Below the pieces are notes generated by a model that was not told the DNA's origin, made no database searches, and saw nothing but the letters and a program-made list of their open reading frames with translations. Positions 48,121 to 56,881 of a DNA stretch of 64,000 bases are shown here, in pieces; within the stretch, counting starts at the first letter, position 1; every line of letters starts with the position of its first letter. A program made the position numbers and the translations under genes. The stretch is from Tistlia consotensis USBA 355 (GTDB taxonomy: Bacteria; Pseudomonadota; Alphaproteobacteria; Kiloniellales; DSM-21159): assembly GCF_900177295.1 (NCBI RefSeq), contig NZ_FWZX01000027.1:33765-97764 (forward strand). The letters are read 5' to 3'.

Positions 48121-48136
48121 TTTACCGACGCTTAAT
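48121..48136 (+). promoter_or_regulatory. CtrA box of cheY
   Basis: TTTACCGACGCTTAAT is TTTA-N7-TTAA, the same TTTA variant seen at fliX and flgB, 80 nt before the cheY ATG. Confidence 0.6.
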
Positions 48137-48216
48137 CGTGACGTCCTAGTTTGCTGGTTCAACGCCGCGGCGAGAGCCGCGAATTCTTGACGAGTGACCA
48201 ACTATCGGAGTGACCC

Positions 48217-48606
48217 ATGGCCGGCGTCGATATGAACATGTCGATCCTCATCGTCGACGACTACAAGACGATGCTGCGTATCATCCGGAACCTGCTGAAG
48301 CAGCTCGGCTTCGACAACGTCGACGAGGCGACTGACGGCTCGGCGGCGCTGCAGCGGCTGCGCGACAAGCCGTACCAGCTGGTGATTTCCGACTGGAACA
48401 TGGAGCCGATGAGCGGCCTGCAGCTGCTCAAGGAAGTGCGCGCCGACGCGCGCCTGAAGGACCTGCCCTTCATCATGATCACGGCCGAGAGCAAGAGCGA
48501 GAACGTGATCGCGGCGAGGCAGGCCGGAGTCACCAACTACATCGTCAAGCCGTTCAACGCGGCGACGCTCAAGACCAAGCTGTCGGCCGTTATCGGCAAC
48601 TTCTGA
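48217..48606 (+). CDS. cheY: Chemotaxis response regulator CheY
   Basis: 129 residues, a single receiver domain. Acidic pair IVDDYKTML, phospho-acceptor Asp in LVISDWNMEPMSGLQLL (~residue 60), Thr in FIMITAESK and Lys in YIVKPFN. The DWNMEPMSG pattern is that of motor-binding CheY. It is followed by cheZ, in an operon placed among motor genes rather than with cheA. Confidence 0.94.
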   Translation: MAGVDMNMSILIVDDYKTMLRIIRNLLKQLGFDNVDEATDGSAALQRLRDKPYQLVISDWNMEPMSGLQLLKEVRADARLKDLPFIMITAESKSENVIAARQAGVTNYIVKPFNAATLKTKLSAVIGNF

Positions 48607-48636
48607 GCAAGCCCCAACCAGACGGAGGGTGAAGCC

Positions 48637-49299
48637 ATGGCGGTTCATTCAAGCAACGGCACGCACGACCTCGAGGTCCGCGTCAGCCAGTTGCTCAAGG
48701 CGCGCAGCGATGTCGAGCCGCGACAGCTGATCGAGGCCGTCGAGGCGATCATGGCGACCGCCCAGGGCGATCTCTCCAGCGCCAACCTGAAGCTCTACGC
48801 CGAGATCGAGAGCCTGGCGCACTACATCCAGAATGCGCGCGCCGAGATCGCCTCTCTGCGCCCGGACGAGATCACCGACGAGCACCTGCCGGCCGCCGGC
48901 GAGGAGCTCGAGGCGATCGTCGGCGCGACCGAGCAGGCGACCAACTCGATCATGGAGGCGGTCGAGGCGATCGAGGCGGTCGCCGCCGAGCTGCCGCCCG
49001 AGCAGGCCGAGCGCATCACCAACGCGGTGACCAGCGTCTACGAGGCCTGCGGCTTCCAGGACATCACCGGTCAGCGCATCTCCAAGGTGGTCAACGCGCT
49101 GCGCCACATCGAGAGCAAGGTGCAGGCGCTGCTCATCGCCTTCGGCGGCGAGGCGCTGCCGAAGCCGAGCCGCAAGGCGGGCAGCAAGCGCGCCGACGGC
49201 AAGGACCGGCCCGACGAGCACCTGATGAACGGCCCGCAGAACGCCACCGAGGCGATCAGCCAGGACGACATCGACGCGCTGCTCGCCAGTTTCGACTAG
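48637..49299 (+). CDS. cheZ: Chemotaxis phosphatase CheZ
   Basis: 220 residues, largely a long helical hairpin. The catalytic region is CGFQDITGQRISKVVNALRH, with the essential Asp and Gln (QDITGQ). The C-terminal peptide SQDDIDALLASFD, after a flexible linker, is the CheY-tether and resembles FliM's own CheY-binding motif. CheZ dephosphorylates CheY-P. Confidence 0.93.
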   Translation: MAVHSSNGTHDLEVRVSQLLKARSDVEPRQLIEAVEAIMATAQGDLSSANLKLYAEIESLAHYIQNARAEIASLRPDEITDEHLPAAGEELEAIVGATEQATNSIMEAVEAIEAVAAELPPEQAERITNAVTSVYEACGFQDITGQRISKVVNALRHIESKVQALLIAFGGEALPKPSRKAGSKRADGKDRPDEHLMNGPQNATEAISQDDIDALLASFD

Positions 49300-49374
49300 A
49301 GCGCGGTCGTGCCGCCCCCGCAGCGGGACGGCACGTGAATCGACCTCTAGAACATCGGGATAGATCATGAATCA

Positions 49375-49400
49375 CGTTCCGGGCCGCCGGGCCCGGAACG
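49375..49400. other. Hairpin between cheZ and the MotB-like genes
   Basis: CGTTCCGGGCC and its complement around GCCG form an 11-bp stem 24 nt before the next start codon. A second pair (CGTGCCG...CGGCACG) lies near 49308-49335. There is no T-tract; it could attenuate or separate transcripts. Confidence 0.4.
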
Positions 49401-49423
49401 ACGGATGATCCAGGGAGCAGATC

Positions 49424-50104
49424 ATGGCGGCAGGGCCGCTGCCCGCCGGTGAGGAGACCGAGGGCACTGTGCGCCGCGGGGCCGATCCCGGCCTGATCGC
49501 GCAGCTCAGCCTGCTGTTGCTGCTGCTCGCCTTCTTCATCCTGATGACCGCCCTGTCGCGCTTCGAGCAGGACCGCGTGCACCGTGTCGTCGAGAGCGTC
49601 ACCGACGCGTTTGGCGTTCGCGTCGCGCTGCCGCTGCAGCAGCCGGTCAGCGCCGGGGGGCTGGGCTTCTACGACGCCATGAAGCCGGTCGCCGAGCAGC
49701 TGCGCCGGGTCGTCGCCGCGACCCTGCCGGTCAAGATCGAGATCGAGGTCAGGCGCGACGGCGAGCTGCGGATCGAGATTCCCTACGACGTCCTGTTCGG
49801 CATCGCCGACGCCTCGCCGCGGGCGACCGTCCGGCCGCTGCTGGTCGCCCTGACGCGCGCGCTCAACGGACAGCGCTTCGAAAGTCAGCCCTGGATGCTC
49901 GACGCTTCGGCGCGGCTCGCCGACTTCGGCGGCCGCACCCCCGCGATCGAGCGCGACCTCGCGGTGCGCCGGGCCGGCGCCGTCGTGCGCTCGCTGGCCG
50001 CCCTCGGCCTGCCGAGCGGGCGGCTCGCCGCGGGCCTGCTCGACGACGCGGCGCCGAGCCTGCGCCTCACCGTCCGACCGCCGGCCATCGGACCTGCGCC
50101 ATGA
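49424..50104 (+). CDS. MotB-like protein without the ion-binding Asp
   Basis: 226 residues. A short N-terminus, one membrane helix (IAQLSLLLLLLAFFILMTAL, ~24-45) and a periplasmic part resembling the MotB/OmpA arrangement. The helix has no Asp or Glu where MotB has its proton-accepting Asp, so it cannot form a normal ion channel alone. Peptidoglycan-binding OmpA signatures are weak. Its stop overlaps the true motB start (ATGA), so the two are made together and may form a heterodimer. Function inferred only. Confidence 0.65.
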   Translation: MAAGPLPAGEETEGTVRRGADPGLIAQLSLLLLLLAFFILMTALSRFEQDRVHRVVESVTDAFGVRVALPLQQPVSAGGLGFYDAMKPVAEQLRRVVAATLPVKIEIEVRRDGELRIEIPYDVLFGIADASPRATVRPLLVALTRALNGQRFESQPWMLDASARLADFGGRTPAIERDLAVRRAGAVVRSLAALGLPSGRLAAGLLDDAAPSLRLTVRPPAIGPAP

Positions 50105-50967
50105 CCCGCGAGTTCGAGCGCCCGAGGCGCCATCGCACCGCCGACCCGGCCGCGGCGCCGGAAACGCCAGGCCAGCTGCCGCTGCCCGAGCGGCGCTTCC
50201 GGCTGCTGCCCTTCGTGTCGCTGAGCGAAGGCGAGGGCCAGGCCTGGATGGTCACCTTCACCGACCTGATCGCGCTGATGCTGACCTTCTTCGTCATGCT
50301 CTTCGCGATGATGAAGGTCGACGACCACCAATGGCAGGGCCTCACCGCCAGCCTGGCCCGGCAGCTCGACGGCGTCCAGGGGCCGACCAGGGCGATCCCG
50401 CGCTACGAGCGGGATTCCGAGGCGACGCCGCTCGCCCCGGCGACCGACATCGACTACCTGGCGGCGCTGATCGGCGCGCGCCTCGACGCGCGCGGCGATG
50501 CCACCGCCTACCGCGTCGAGCGCGGCGTCGACAGCCTGATCATCCGGCTGCCGCTGCGCCTCGCCTTCGCGCCCGGCGACAGCCAGCCGCGCGCTGCCGC
50601 CGAGGCGTCCCTGGCGGCGCTGGCGGGCACCCTGCGCAACCTCGACAACCGGGTCGAGCTGGCCGGCTACGCCGGCAGCGACGATCCCTCGGCGCCCCAT
50701 GCCTCGTCCTGGGAGCTCTCCCTGCTGCGCGCGGTGGCCGTCGCGGCGATCCTGCGCAAGGCCGGCTACGACGCGCCGATCGCGGTGCGCGGCTACGGCG
50801 CCGCCCCGGCGCCGGCCGGCGCGACGGGGAGCAAGGCGACGGCGAGCAAGGCGACGGGGGACGGGCCGACGGGGGACGGGCCGACGGGGGACGGGGCGGC
50901 GGGGGACGAGAGCGCGGGCGGTCGGGTCGACCTGATCATCCACGCCGACAGCGGCACCGCGCGATGA
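50101..50967 (+). CDS. motB: Flagellar stator protein MotB
   Basis: 288 residues. The membrane helix WMVTFTDLIALMLTFFVMLF (~50-70) carries the conserved ion-binding Asp (TFTD), followed by the plug region. The C-terminal OmpA-like domain includes ELAGYAGSDDPSAP and ends GGRVDLIIH. Between GYG and GRVDL an insert of six five-residue units (TGSKA, TASKA, TGDGP, TGDGP, TGDGA, AGDES) replaces the short loop usual there. Its partner motA lies at 18659-19501. It overlaps the following gene by 4 nt. Confidence 0.88.
   Translation: MTREFERPRRHRTADPAAAPETPGQLPLPERRFRLLPFVSLSEGEGQAWMVTFTDLIALMLTFFVMLFAMMKVDDHQWQGLTASLARQLDGVQGPTRAIPRYERDSEATPLAPATDIDYLAALIGARLDARGDATAYRVERGVDSLIIRLPLRLAFAPGDSQPRAAAEASLAALAGTLRNLDNRVELAGYAGSDDPSAPHASSWELSLLRAVAVAAILRKAGYDAPIAVRGYGAAPAPAGATGSKATASKATGDGPTGDGPTGDGAAGDESAGGRVDLIIHADSGTAR
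50821..50910 (+). repeat. Six 15-bp tandem repeats inside motB
   Basis: Units at 50821, 50836, 50851, 50866, 50881 and 50896; the fourth and fifth are identical (CCGACGGGGGACGGG). They encode pentapeptides in frame, so changes in copy number would leave the reading frame intact. Confidence 0.85.
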
Positions 50968-53900
50968 CGGTGCGCGCCGCCATTCTCCGGCTGCTGCTGG
51001 CCCTGGCCCTGCTGCTTCCGGTCCTGGCGACCCGGGCGGCGACCGGGGCGGCGGCCCAGGACGCGGCCAGCGTGACCGCGGAGCGGGCGCCTGCCTACGA
51101 CCGCGTGGTGGTCGGTTTCGCACGACCGAATCCGACCCAGGTCGACTTCGAGGGCCGCGACCTGGTGTTCCGTTTCGCCGAGCCGGCGGCCCTCACCCTC
51201 GGCCCGCTCGCCGAGGTTCTGACCGACCTGCGCGGCAAGCCGCGCATCGAGGACGACGGCCGGCGCCTGGTCCTGCCCTTCGCCGAGAGGCGCGCCCTGA
51301 CCCAGTTCCAGCTCGGCACCCGGCTGGTCGTCGATCTCGGGCGCGACGGCAAGGCGCCGCCGCCGACCCGTCCCATGCCCGGCGCCGCCGAGCTGGCCGG
51401 CGCGGCCCCCGCCCCGCCCGGCGGCAAGGGCGGTGCCGCCGCGCCGCCGCCGGCCGCGCCGCCGGACACGGCGGCCAAGGCGGAGCCGGCCGCCGCTGCC
51501 GAGCCGAAGCCGATCGGCGGGCTTGCGGTGCTGCTGCGCGTCGGTGTCCACGACGACTACGACCGGCTGGTCTTCGACTGGCCGAAGACGGTCGGGTTCA
51601 GGGTCGAGGAAGCCGGCATCGGCACGACCCGGATCCGCTTTTCCGTGCCGGGCCGGCTCGACGCCTCGGCGCTGGCCGACACCAGGGTCCGCCGTCTCAG
51701 CCAGCTGACCGCGGTCAACGCCGTCGACGGCCTGACCGTCGAGCTCAGCTATGCGCCCGGCGTCAACGCCCACGCCTTCTCGCTCGACCGGCGCATCGTC
51801 GTCGACCTGGCCGGCAAGAAGGGGCCGCTGCGGCTCGCCAGGGTCAAGCTGACCGAGCAGCCCGATCCGGCGGCGGCCGCCGCCGAGGCCGCCAGGGCGG
51901 CCAAGGTGTCGGGCAAGGGGCCGGTCGCGCTGTTCCCGCAAGGCAAGGATGCCGCGAAGCCGTCGCAGCCGCCGCCGCCGAAGCCGGACGCCGCGGCGCC
52001 CGCGGCTCCGCCCTCGCCGGTCGCCGAGCGCGGGCCCGCGCACCCGCCGCCGCCGCCCGACATCCGGAACAAGACGCCCGCCGGCTTCCAGATCGAGCGG
52101 ACCGACGCCTTCGGCCGCCAGATCGACACGCCGCTGCCGGGCGGCACCGCGCCGTGGCCGGAGCCGGTCGTGCTGCGCTTCGACTGGCCCCTGCAGACCC
52201 GCGGCGCCCTGCTGCAGACCGGCTCGTCGGTGCTGCTCGTCTTCGACCGCACGGCACCGGATTGGGCGACCCACAAGCTGGAGACGCTGGCGCCGGAGCT
52301 CAAGAAGCTCGACCGCTACGATCTCAAGCAGGGCTCGGCCTTCACCTTCGAGGTCAGCGCGCTGGTCTCGGCCCTGCTGCATCGCGACGGCAAGTCGTGG
52401 ATCCTCGACCTGCGGCCGCGCCCGGGGCTGCTCGACCAGCCGCTGCCGCTGATCGCCGATCCCGAGCACCAGTCGCTGCAGGTCGCGACCGAGGATGCCG
52501 GCACGCCGATCGCGCTGCGCGATCCGGTGACCGGCAGCCGGATCTTCGCGGTGCCGCTCGGCGAGGACGCCGGCTTCTCGCCGGGCCGCCGCTTCCCGCA
52601 GGTCGAGATCCTGCCCAGCGTCCAGGGCCTGTTCGTCGGGCCCTTGAGCGACCGCGTGTCGGTCGGCGCGACGACGCGGCGGGTCACCATCTCCGGCCTC
52701 GCCACGACGGGCCTGGCCGAGGCGGCGGCGGCCAAGGATGCGCCCCCGACGGCGGAGTCCGGCCGCCGCCTGTTCGACCCCAAGGCCTGGCGCCAGGAGC
52801 AGCGCGGCGACTATTCGGCGGTCCGCCAGGACCTGCAGACCGCGGTCGCGACGGCGCGCACCGGCGCCGAGCTGACCGCGGCGCGCCTCGCCCTCGCGCG
52901 CTTCTACTTCGGGCACGGCTTCGCCCAGGAGACGCTGGGCCTGCTCGACCTGATGTTCACCGACAATCCCGGCCTGAAGCGCGATCCCGAGCTGCTCCTG
53001 ATGGCCGGCGCCAGCCAGACCCTGGCCGGCGACTACGCCGACGCGGTCAAGACCCTGGGCGATCCGGCCCTGGTCGGCGAGCCGGAGGCCCGGCTGTGGC
53101 AGGGGCTGCTGGCGGCGGCGGCGCAGGACTGGCCGGTCGCGGCCGAGCGCCTCGACGACGGCTTCCCGCTGGTCGCCGACTACGCCCGCGCGGTGCGCGT
53201 GCGCTTCGGCCTGGCCGCCGCCGAGGCGCGGCTGCAGAGCGCCGACACCGCCGGTGCCGCCGAGTATCTGAAGAAGGTCGAGCCGGACCTGCAGACCGCC
53301 CTGGAGCACGCCCACTTCGACCTGGTGCAGGGCATGACCCGGCTGGCCAACGACGAGCCGGCCAAGGCCGACAAGCTGCTGAAGAAGGTGGCCGAGGGCG
53401 GCTTCGGATCGGCCTCCGCGCGCGCCCGGCTGCTGCTTATCGAGCGCGCCATGGCCGACGGCTCGATGAACCGCGCCCAGGCGATCGACGAGATCGAGAA
53501 GCTGCGCTTCGCCTGGCGCGGCGACGCCTTCGAGTTCGCGCTCCTGATGCGCCTGGCCGATCTCTACGAGGCCCAGGGCGACGACCGCCAGGCGCTGCGC
53601 AGCCTGCGCAGCGCGGCCTCAAACTTCCCCGGCCACCCGGGCGCCGAGGCCGCGGCGATCCGCATGCAGACGCTGTTCACCGAGCTGTTCACCGGCGCGC
53701 GCGCCAAGACCCTGGCACCGCTGACCGCGCTGTCGATCTACGACGAGTTCAAGGAGCTGACGCCGCCCGGGCCGAAGGGCGACGCGATCATCGCGGCGCT
53801 GGCCGACCGGCTGGTCGACATCGACCTGCTCGACCGCGCCGCCGAGCTGCTCGACGAGCAGGTGGCGCACCGCCTGACCGGGCTCGAGCGGTGCCGGGTC

Positions 53901-54464
53901 GGCGCCCGGCTGGCGCTCGTCCAGCTGCTCGACCGGCAGCCGGCGAAGGCGATCGCGGCGCTCGACGCCTCGGCCATGACCGCGCCGCCCGCCGAGCTGC
54001 ACCTGCAGCGCGAGCGGCTGCGCGCCAAGGCGCTGATCGACCTGGACCAGGGCGAGACCGCGCTGCAGGTGCTGAAGGGCGACGACAGCGAGGAGGCCGA
54101 CCGCCTGCGCGTCGAGGTCGACCGCAAGGCGGGCCGCTGGTCCGACGTCGCGACGATCCTCGGCAGCCGCCTGCCGCCGGCGGACAAGCCGCTCGACGAG
54201 GACGGCGCGGCGAGGGTGGTCAACGCCGCGGTCGCCAACGTGCTGTCCGGCCAGAAGGCGCAGCTGAAGAGCCTCGCGAAGAGCTACACCGGCGTCATCG
54301 CCAAGACCAGCTACGCCGAGACCTTCGCCCTGCTCGCCGGCGACGGCGGCGAGCGGATGCTGGCCTCGATCTCGGATCAGCTGAGCCAGGTCGAGCAGGC
54401 CCAGGGCTTCATGACCGACTACAAGAACCGCCTGGCCAAGGACCCCCTGAGCGCCCTGAACTGA
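50964..54464 (+). CDS. Large periplasmic AMIN-like and TPR protein coupled to motB
   Basis: 1166 residues from ATG 50964, overlapping the motB stop. Signal peptide (LRLLLALALLLPVLATRAAT). Residues ~40-125 and ~195-290 look like AMIN-type domains (YDRVVVGFARPNPTQVDFEG; LVFRFAEPAALTL; YDRLVFDWPKTVGFRVEEAG; FSLDRRIVVDLAG), and a third beta-rich part lies at ~395-600. Pro/Ala-rich linkers separate them. From ~600 to the end are helical TPR-like repeats (ARFYFGHGFAQETLGLLDLM; LADLYEAQGDDRQALRSLRS). AMIN domains bind peptidoglycan or secretin partners. Position suggests a scaffold for the stator; no characterised homologue recognised. Confidence 0.75.
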   Translation: MTVRAAILRLLLALALLLPVLATRAATGAAAQDAASVTAERAPAYDRVVVGFARPNPTQVDFEGRDLVFRFAEPAALTLGPLAEVLTDLRGKPRIEDDGRRLVLPFAERRALTQFQLGTRLVVDLGRDGKAPPPTRPMPGAAELAGAAPAPPGGKGGAAAPPPAAPPDTAAKAEPAAAAEPKPIGGLAVLLRVGVHDDYDRLVFDWPKTVGFRVEEAGIGTTRIRFSVPGRLDASALADTRVRRLSQLTAVNAVDGLTVELSYAPGVNAHAFSLDRRIVVDLAGKKGPLRLARVKLTEQPDPAAAAAEAARAAKVSGKGPVALFPQGKDAAKPSQPPPPKPDAAAPAAPPSPVAERGPAHPPPPPDIRNKTPAGFQIERTDAFGRQIDTPLPGGTAPWPEPVVLRFDWPLQTRGALLQTGSSVLLVFDRTAPDWATHKLETLAPELKKLDRYDLKQGSAFTFEVSALVSALLHRDGKSWILDLRPRPGLLDQPLPLIADPEHQSLQVATEDAGTPIALRDPVTGSRIFAVPLGEDAGFSPGRRFPQVEILPSVQGLFVGPLSDRVSVGATTRRVTISGLATTGLAEAAAAKDAPPTAESGRRLFDPKAWRQEQRGDYSAVRQDLQTAVATARTGAELTAARLALARFYFGHGFAQETLGLLDLMFTDNPGLKRDPELLLMAGASQTLAGDYADAVKTLGDPALVGEPEARLWQGLLAAAAQDWPVAAERLDDGFPLVADYARAVRVRFGLAAAEARLQSADTAGAAEYLKKVEPDLQTALEHAHFDLVQGMTRLANDEPAKADKLLKKVAEGGFGSASARARLLLIERAMADGSMNRAQAIDEIEKLRFAWRGDAFEFALLMRLADLYEAQGDDRQALRSLRSAASNFPGHPGAEAAAIRMQTLFTELFTGARAKTLAPLTALSIYDEFKELTPPGPKGDAIIAALADRLVDIDLLDRAAELLDEQVAHRLTGLERCRVGARLALVQLLDRQPAKAIAALDASAMTAPPAELHLQRERLRAKALIDLDQGETALQVLKGDDSEEADRLRVEVDRKAGRWSDVATILGSRLPPADKPLDEDGAARVVNAAVANVLSGQKAQLKSLAKSYTGVIAKTSYAETFALLAGDGGERMLASISDQLSQVEQAQGFMTDYKNRLAKDPLSALN

Positions 54465-54477
54465 GCGGCGGGCGGCC

Positions 54478-54498
54478 CGGTCCCGGCCGCCGGGACCG
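54478..54498. terminator. Hairpin between convergent genes
   Basis: CGGTCCCGG/CCGGGACCG with a 3-nt loop, 14 nt past the end of the TPR gene, plus a second stem CCGGCC-TCGC-GGCCGG at 54581-54596 near the fliP end. Neither has a T-tract. Confidence 0.4.
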
Positions 54499-54605
54499 CT
54501 CGCCCGATGCCCGCGCGGACCGGCGGCCCGACCGTCTCGTCCAAGGGAAATCGGGTGCCGGGGGGCCGGTGCCGGGGGATCCGGCCTCGCGGCCGGCGCC
54601 GGTCG

Positions 54606-55352
54606 TCAGCCGTAGCTCTGCACCAGGCTGCCGGCGACCAGGTACCAGCCGTCGACCAGCACGAAGAAGATCAGCTTGAAGGGCAGGGAGATCATCACCG
54701 GCGGCAGCATCATCATGCCCATCGACATCAGGATCGAGGCGACGACCATGTCGATGATCAGGAACGGCAGGAACAGCAGGAAGCCGATCTCGAAGGCGCG
54801 CCGGAGCTCGCTGATCATGAAGGCCGGGATCAGGGCGCGCAGCGGCGTGTCGTCGGGGCTGGCGACCGGCTCGGCCTTCGAGAGGTCCATGAACAGCTTG
54901 AGGTCGCGCTCGCGCACGTGGGCCAGCATGAACTGCCGCACCGGCACCGCCGCGCGATCGAGCGCGGTCATCTCGTCGATGTCCTCGGCGACCAGCGGCT
55001 GGATCGCCTGGTCGTAGATCTGCTCCAGGGTCGGCATCATGACGAACAGCGTCAGGAACAGCGCCAGCGAGATCAGCACCGAGTTCGGCGGCGTCTGCTG
55101 GATGCCGAGCGCGCTGCGCAGGAACGACAGCACGACGACGATCCGGGTGAAGGAGGTCACCATCACCAGGATCGAGGGCGCCAGGCTGAGCACCGTGACC
55201 AGGGCCACGAGCTGCAGGATGCGGCCGGTCGAGGAACCCTCGCCCTCGCCGAGGTTGAGCGACAGCGTCTGGGCCGCCGCCGGCTCGACCAGCAGGCCGA
55301 GCGCGACGCCGAAGCACAGCAGCAGCGCGACGCAGGTCGGGAATCGCTTCAT
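54606..55352 (-). CDS. fliP: Flagellar export channel protein FliP
   Basis: 248 residues. A signal peptide ([21 protein letters not shown]) and four membrane helices. Signatures: [24 protein letters not shown] and [28 protein letters not shown], ending in the conserved [20 protein letters not shown]. Five FliP subunits form the export gate core with FliQ and FliR. Its ATG overlaps the fliO stop. Confidence 0.97.
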   Translation of the reverse strand: MKRFPTCVALLLCFGVALGLLVEPAAAQTLSLNLGEGEGSSTGRILQLVALVTVLSLAPSILVMVTSFTRIVVVLSFLRSALGIQQTPPNSVLISLALFLTLFVMMPTLEQIYDQAIQPLVAEDIDEMTALDRAAVPVRQFMLAHVRERDLKLFMDLSKAEPVASPDDTPLRALIPAFMISELRRAFEIGFLLFLPFLIIDMVVASILMSMGMMMLPPVMISLPFKLIFFVLVDGWYLVAGSLVQSYG

Positions 55353-55672
55353 CGGGCCCGCTCCAGCGCCTCGTCGAAGTCGGGCACGGCCTGCGGTGCG
55401 GCCGTCGCGGCGACCACCAGATCGGGCGCCGGGCCCTGGTGCAGCAGCAGCAGGTGCTCGCGGTCGTCGCAGCGCACCAGCACCAGCTTGCGGCGCGGAT
55501 CGAGCGGCAGCACCTCGACGACGCCCAGGCGCCGGGCCTCGCCCTTGCGGGTCGCGGCCGGCATCAGGCTGCCGGCGACGCCGCTGCGCTTGATCAGCCA
55601 GGTGAGGGCGCCGATCAGCGCGAGCACGAGGGCCAGCGCGGCGACGAACTGCAGGTATCCGGTGAGTTCCAT
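55349..55672 (-). CDS. fliO: Flagellar biosynthesis protein FliO
   Basis: 107 residues. One membrane helix ([23 protein letters not shown], ~7-30) and a small cytoplasmic domain with [31 protein letters not shown]. FliO assists assembly of the FliP ring. ATGA overlap with fliP. Confidence 0.9.
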   Translation of the reverse strand: MELTGYLQFVAALALVLALIGALTWLIKRSGVAGSLMPAATRKGEARRLGVVEVLPLDPRRKLVLVRCDDREHLLLLHQGPAPDLVVAATAAPQAVPDFDEALERAR

Positions 55673-55678
55673 CGAGGA

Positions 55679-56050
55679 TCAGCGTCCGCCGCCGCCCGGC
55701 TTGTTGCCGTGCCCCTTGTGGCGCTGGCCCTTGTGATAGGCGGAGACCGCCTGGCGCCGACGCCCGGTCTCGCCCAGCTCGCGGGCGAGCCGCTCCAGGC
55801 CGTCGCGGTAGTCGGCGCTCAGCCGGTTGATCTCGTCGAGCAGGGCGAGCAGGCGCGGGCGCAGGCCGGTCGTCTCCTGCGCAGGCAGGGCGGCGACGTC
55901 GGTGCTCAGCGCCGAGACCTCCAGCTCGAGCCCCTCGAGATCGCCGGTACCGTCGTTTTCCAGGGCGGCCCTGGCCGCGGCGAGCCGCGCCTCGATGCGG
56001 TCGATGCGGGCGTTCGCCGTGCCGCCGCCGATGCTGCCCGGCGCGCTCAC
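55679..56050 (-). CDS. Unknown helical protein in the fhlB-fliO-fliP operon
   Basis: 123 residues. A Gly-rich start is followed by two helical stretches ([48 protein letters not shown]) likely to form a coiled-coil hairpin, and a basic Gly/His-rich tail ([16 protein letters not shown]). Overlaps fhlB by 4 nt and precedes fliO by 6 nt. Size and hairpin pattern recall FlgN/FliT-type chaperones, but there is no sequence signature. I do not recognise it. Confidence 0.6.
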   Translation of the reverse strand: MSAPGSIGGGTANARIDRIEARLAAARAALENDGTGDLEGLELEVSALSTDVAALPAQETTGLRPRLLALLDEINRLSADYRDGLERLARELGETGRRRQAVSAYHKGQRHKGHGNKPGGGGR

Positions 56051-56322
56051 GACGCGATCTCCAGGTTGGCCTGGTAGAGCCGGTTGAGGATCTCGGCGAC
56101 GGCGCCGAGCGCGGCCGCCGGGATCTCGCAGTCGATCTCGACGGCATCCAGGATCTCGGCCAGGTCGGCGTCGCGGCGGACGGCGACGCCCTGGGCGAAG
56201 GCGATCTCCCGGATCTGTTCGGCCAGGGCGCCGCGGCCCTTGGCGGTGACCCGCACGCTGCCGTCCGCGGCCGTGCGGCTGAGGGCGACGGCGAGGTCGC
56301 TGTCGGAATAGGGCTGGGACAA
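56047..56322 (-). CDS. fhlB: FlhB C-terminal-domain paralogue (FhlB)
   Basis: 91 residues if started at TTG 56322, or 110 from ATG 56379. The CtrA box at 56395-56410 would put the transcription start downstream of that ATG, favouring the shorter form. The sequence matches the cytoplasmic part of FlhB-family export-switch proteins ([43 protein letters not shown]) but lacks NPTH and the membrane half. FhlB-type proteins can partly replace the FlhB C-domain. Full flhB is at 59304-60386. Confidence 0.8.
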   Translation of the reverse strand: MSQPYSDSDLAVALSRTAADGSVRVTAKGRGALAEQIREIAFAQGVAVRRDADLAEILDAVEIDCEIPAAALGAVAEILNRLYQANLEIAS

Positions 56323-56394
56323 GGTCTGCGCTCGCTGGTTCGGACCACGGCGCCGCAGGACGCCGTCTCGCAGGGGCATCCTTGCCGGACTATG

Positions 56395-56410
56395 CTTAAC
56401 GAATGCTTGA
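56395..56410 (-). promoter_or_regulatory. CtrA box of fhlB-fliO-fliP
   Basis: The minus strand reads TCAAGCATTCGTTAAG: TCAA-N7-TTAA with G instead of C in the fifth place. The distance to the TTG at 56322 is 72 nt, like the other boxes. Confidence 0.5.
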
Positions 56411-56440
56411 GGCGACCGGGGCGGATCCGCCGCGCCGGGC

Positions 56441-56725
56441 TCAGTCCTTCGGCTCGGGGGCCGCTCGCGCCGGGCCTTCGGCCGGTGCCGGGGCGTCGCT
56501 CTGCGACGGCTTGCCGCGGAATGCCTCGGCCAGCGCCTGGCTGCCCGCCGCGGCGGCGCGGTTCTCTTCCTGGATCCGCTCGTAGATCTCGCGGCGCAGG
56601 ACCGTCGCGGTCTCCGGGAAGGTGAAGCCGAGCTTGATCGATTTGCCGCGAATGTCGACGACCGTCACTTCGATCTCGTCGTTGATCACGACGGATTCGC
56701 CTATCTTTCGCGTAAGATAGAGCAT
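56441..56725 (-). CDS. csrA: Carbon storage/translation regulator CsrA
   Basis: 94 residues. [34 protein letters not shown] is the unmistakable CsrA beta-barrel start. The protein carries an Ala/Pro-rich C-terminal extension (~35 residues) beyond the usual ~60. It binds GGA motifs in mRNA leaders. With fliW in the same locus, its main job here is probably control of flagellin translation. Divergent from flgB. Confidence 0.95.
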   Translation of the reverse strand: MLYLTRKIGESVVINDEIEVTVVDIRGKSIKLGFTFPETATVLRREIYERIQEENRAAAAGSQALAEAFRGKPSQSDAPAPAEGPARAAPEPKD

Positions 56726-56805
56726 GGGCGGTGTCGGCCCCTTGTCCCCGTCCGGCGCCGAGCCGGCGCGTGCTTCCGTCCCCAACCAGGACTCGTCTAT
56801 CAGCT

Positions 56806-56821
56806 TTTACCCGATCTTAAC
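56806..56821 (+). promoter_or_regulatory. CtrA box of flgB-flgC-fliE
   Basis: TTTACCCGATCTTAAC is TTTA-N7-TTAAC, one mismatch, 60 nt before the flgB ATG. Confidence 0.7.
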
Positions 56822-56881
56822 AAGCTATGCGCGACCCTGGGCCTCGGTGCGGCGCGAGCCGCCGCGGCATTGGAAGCGGGT

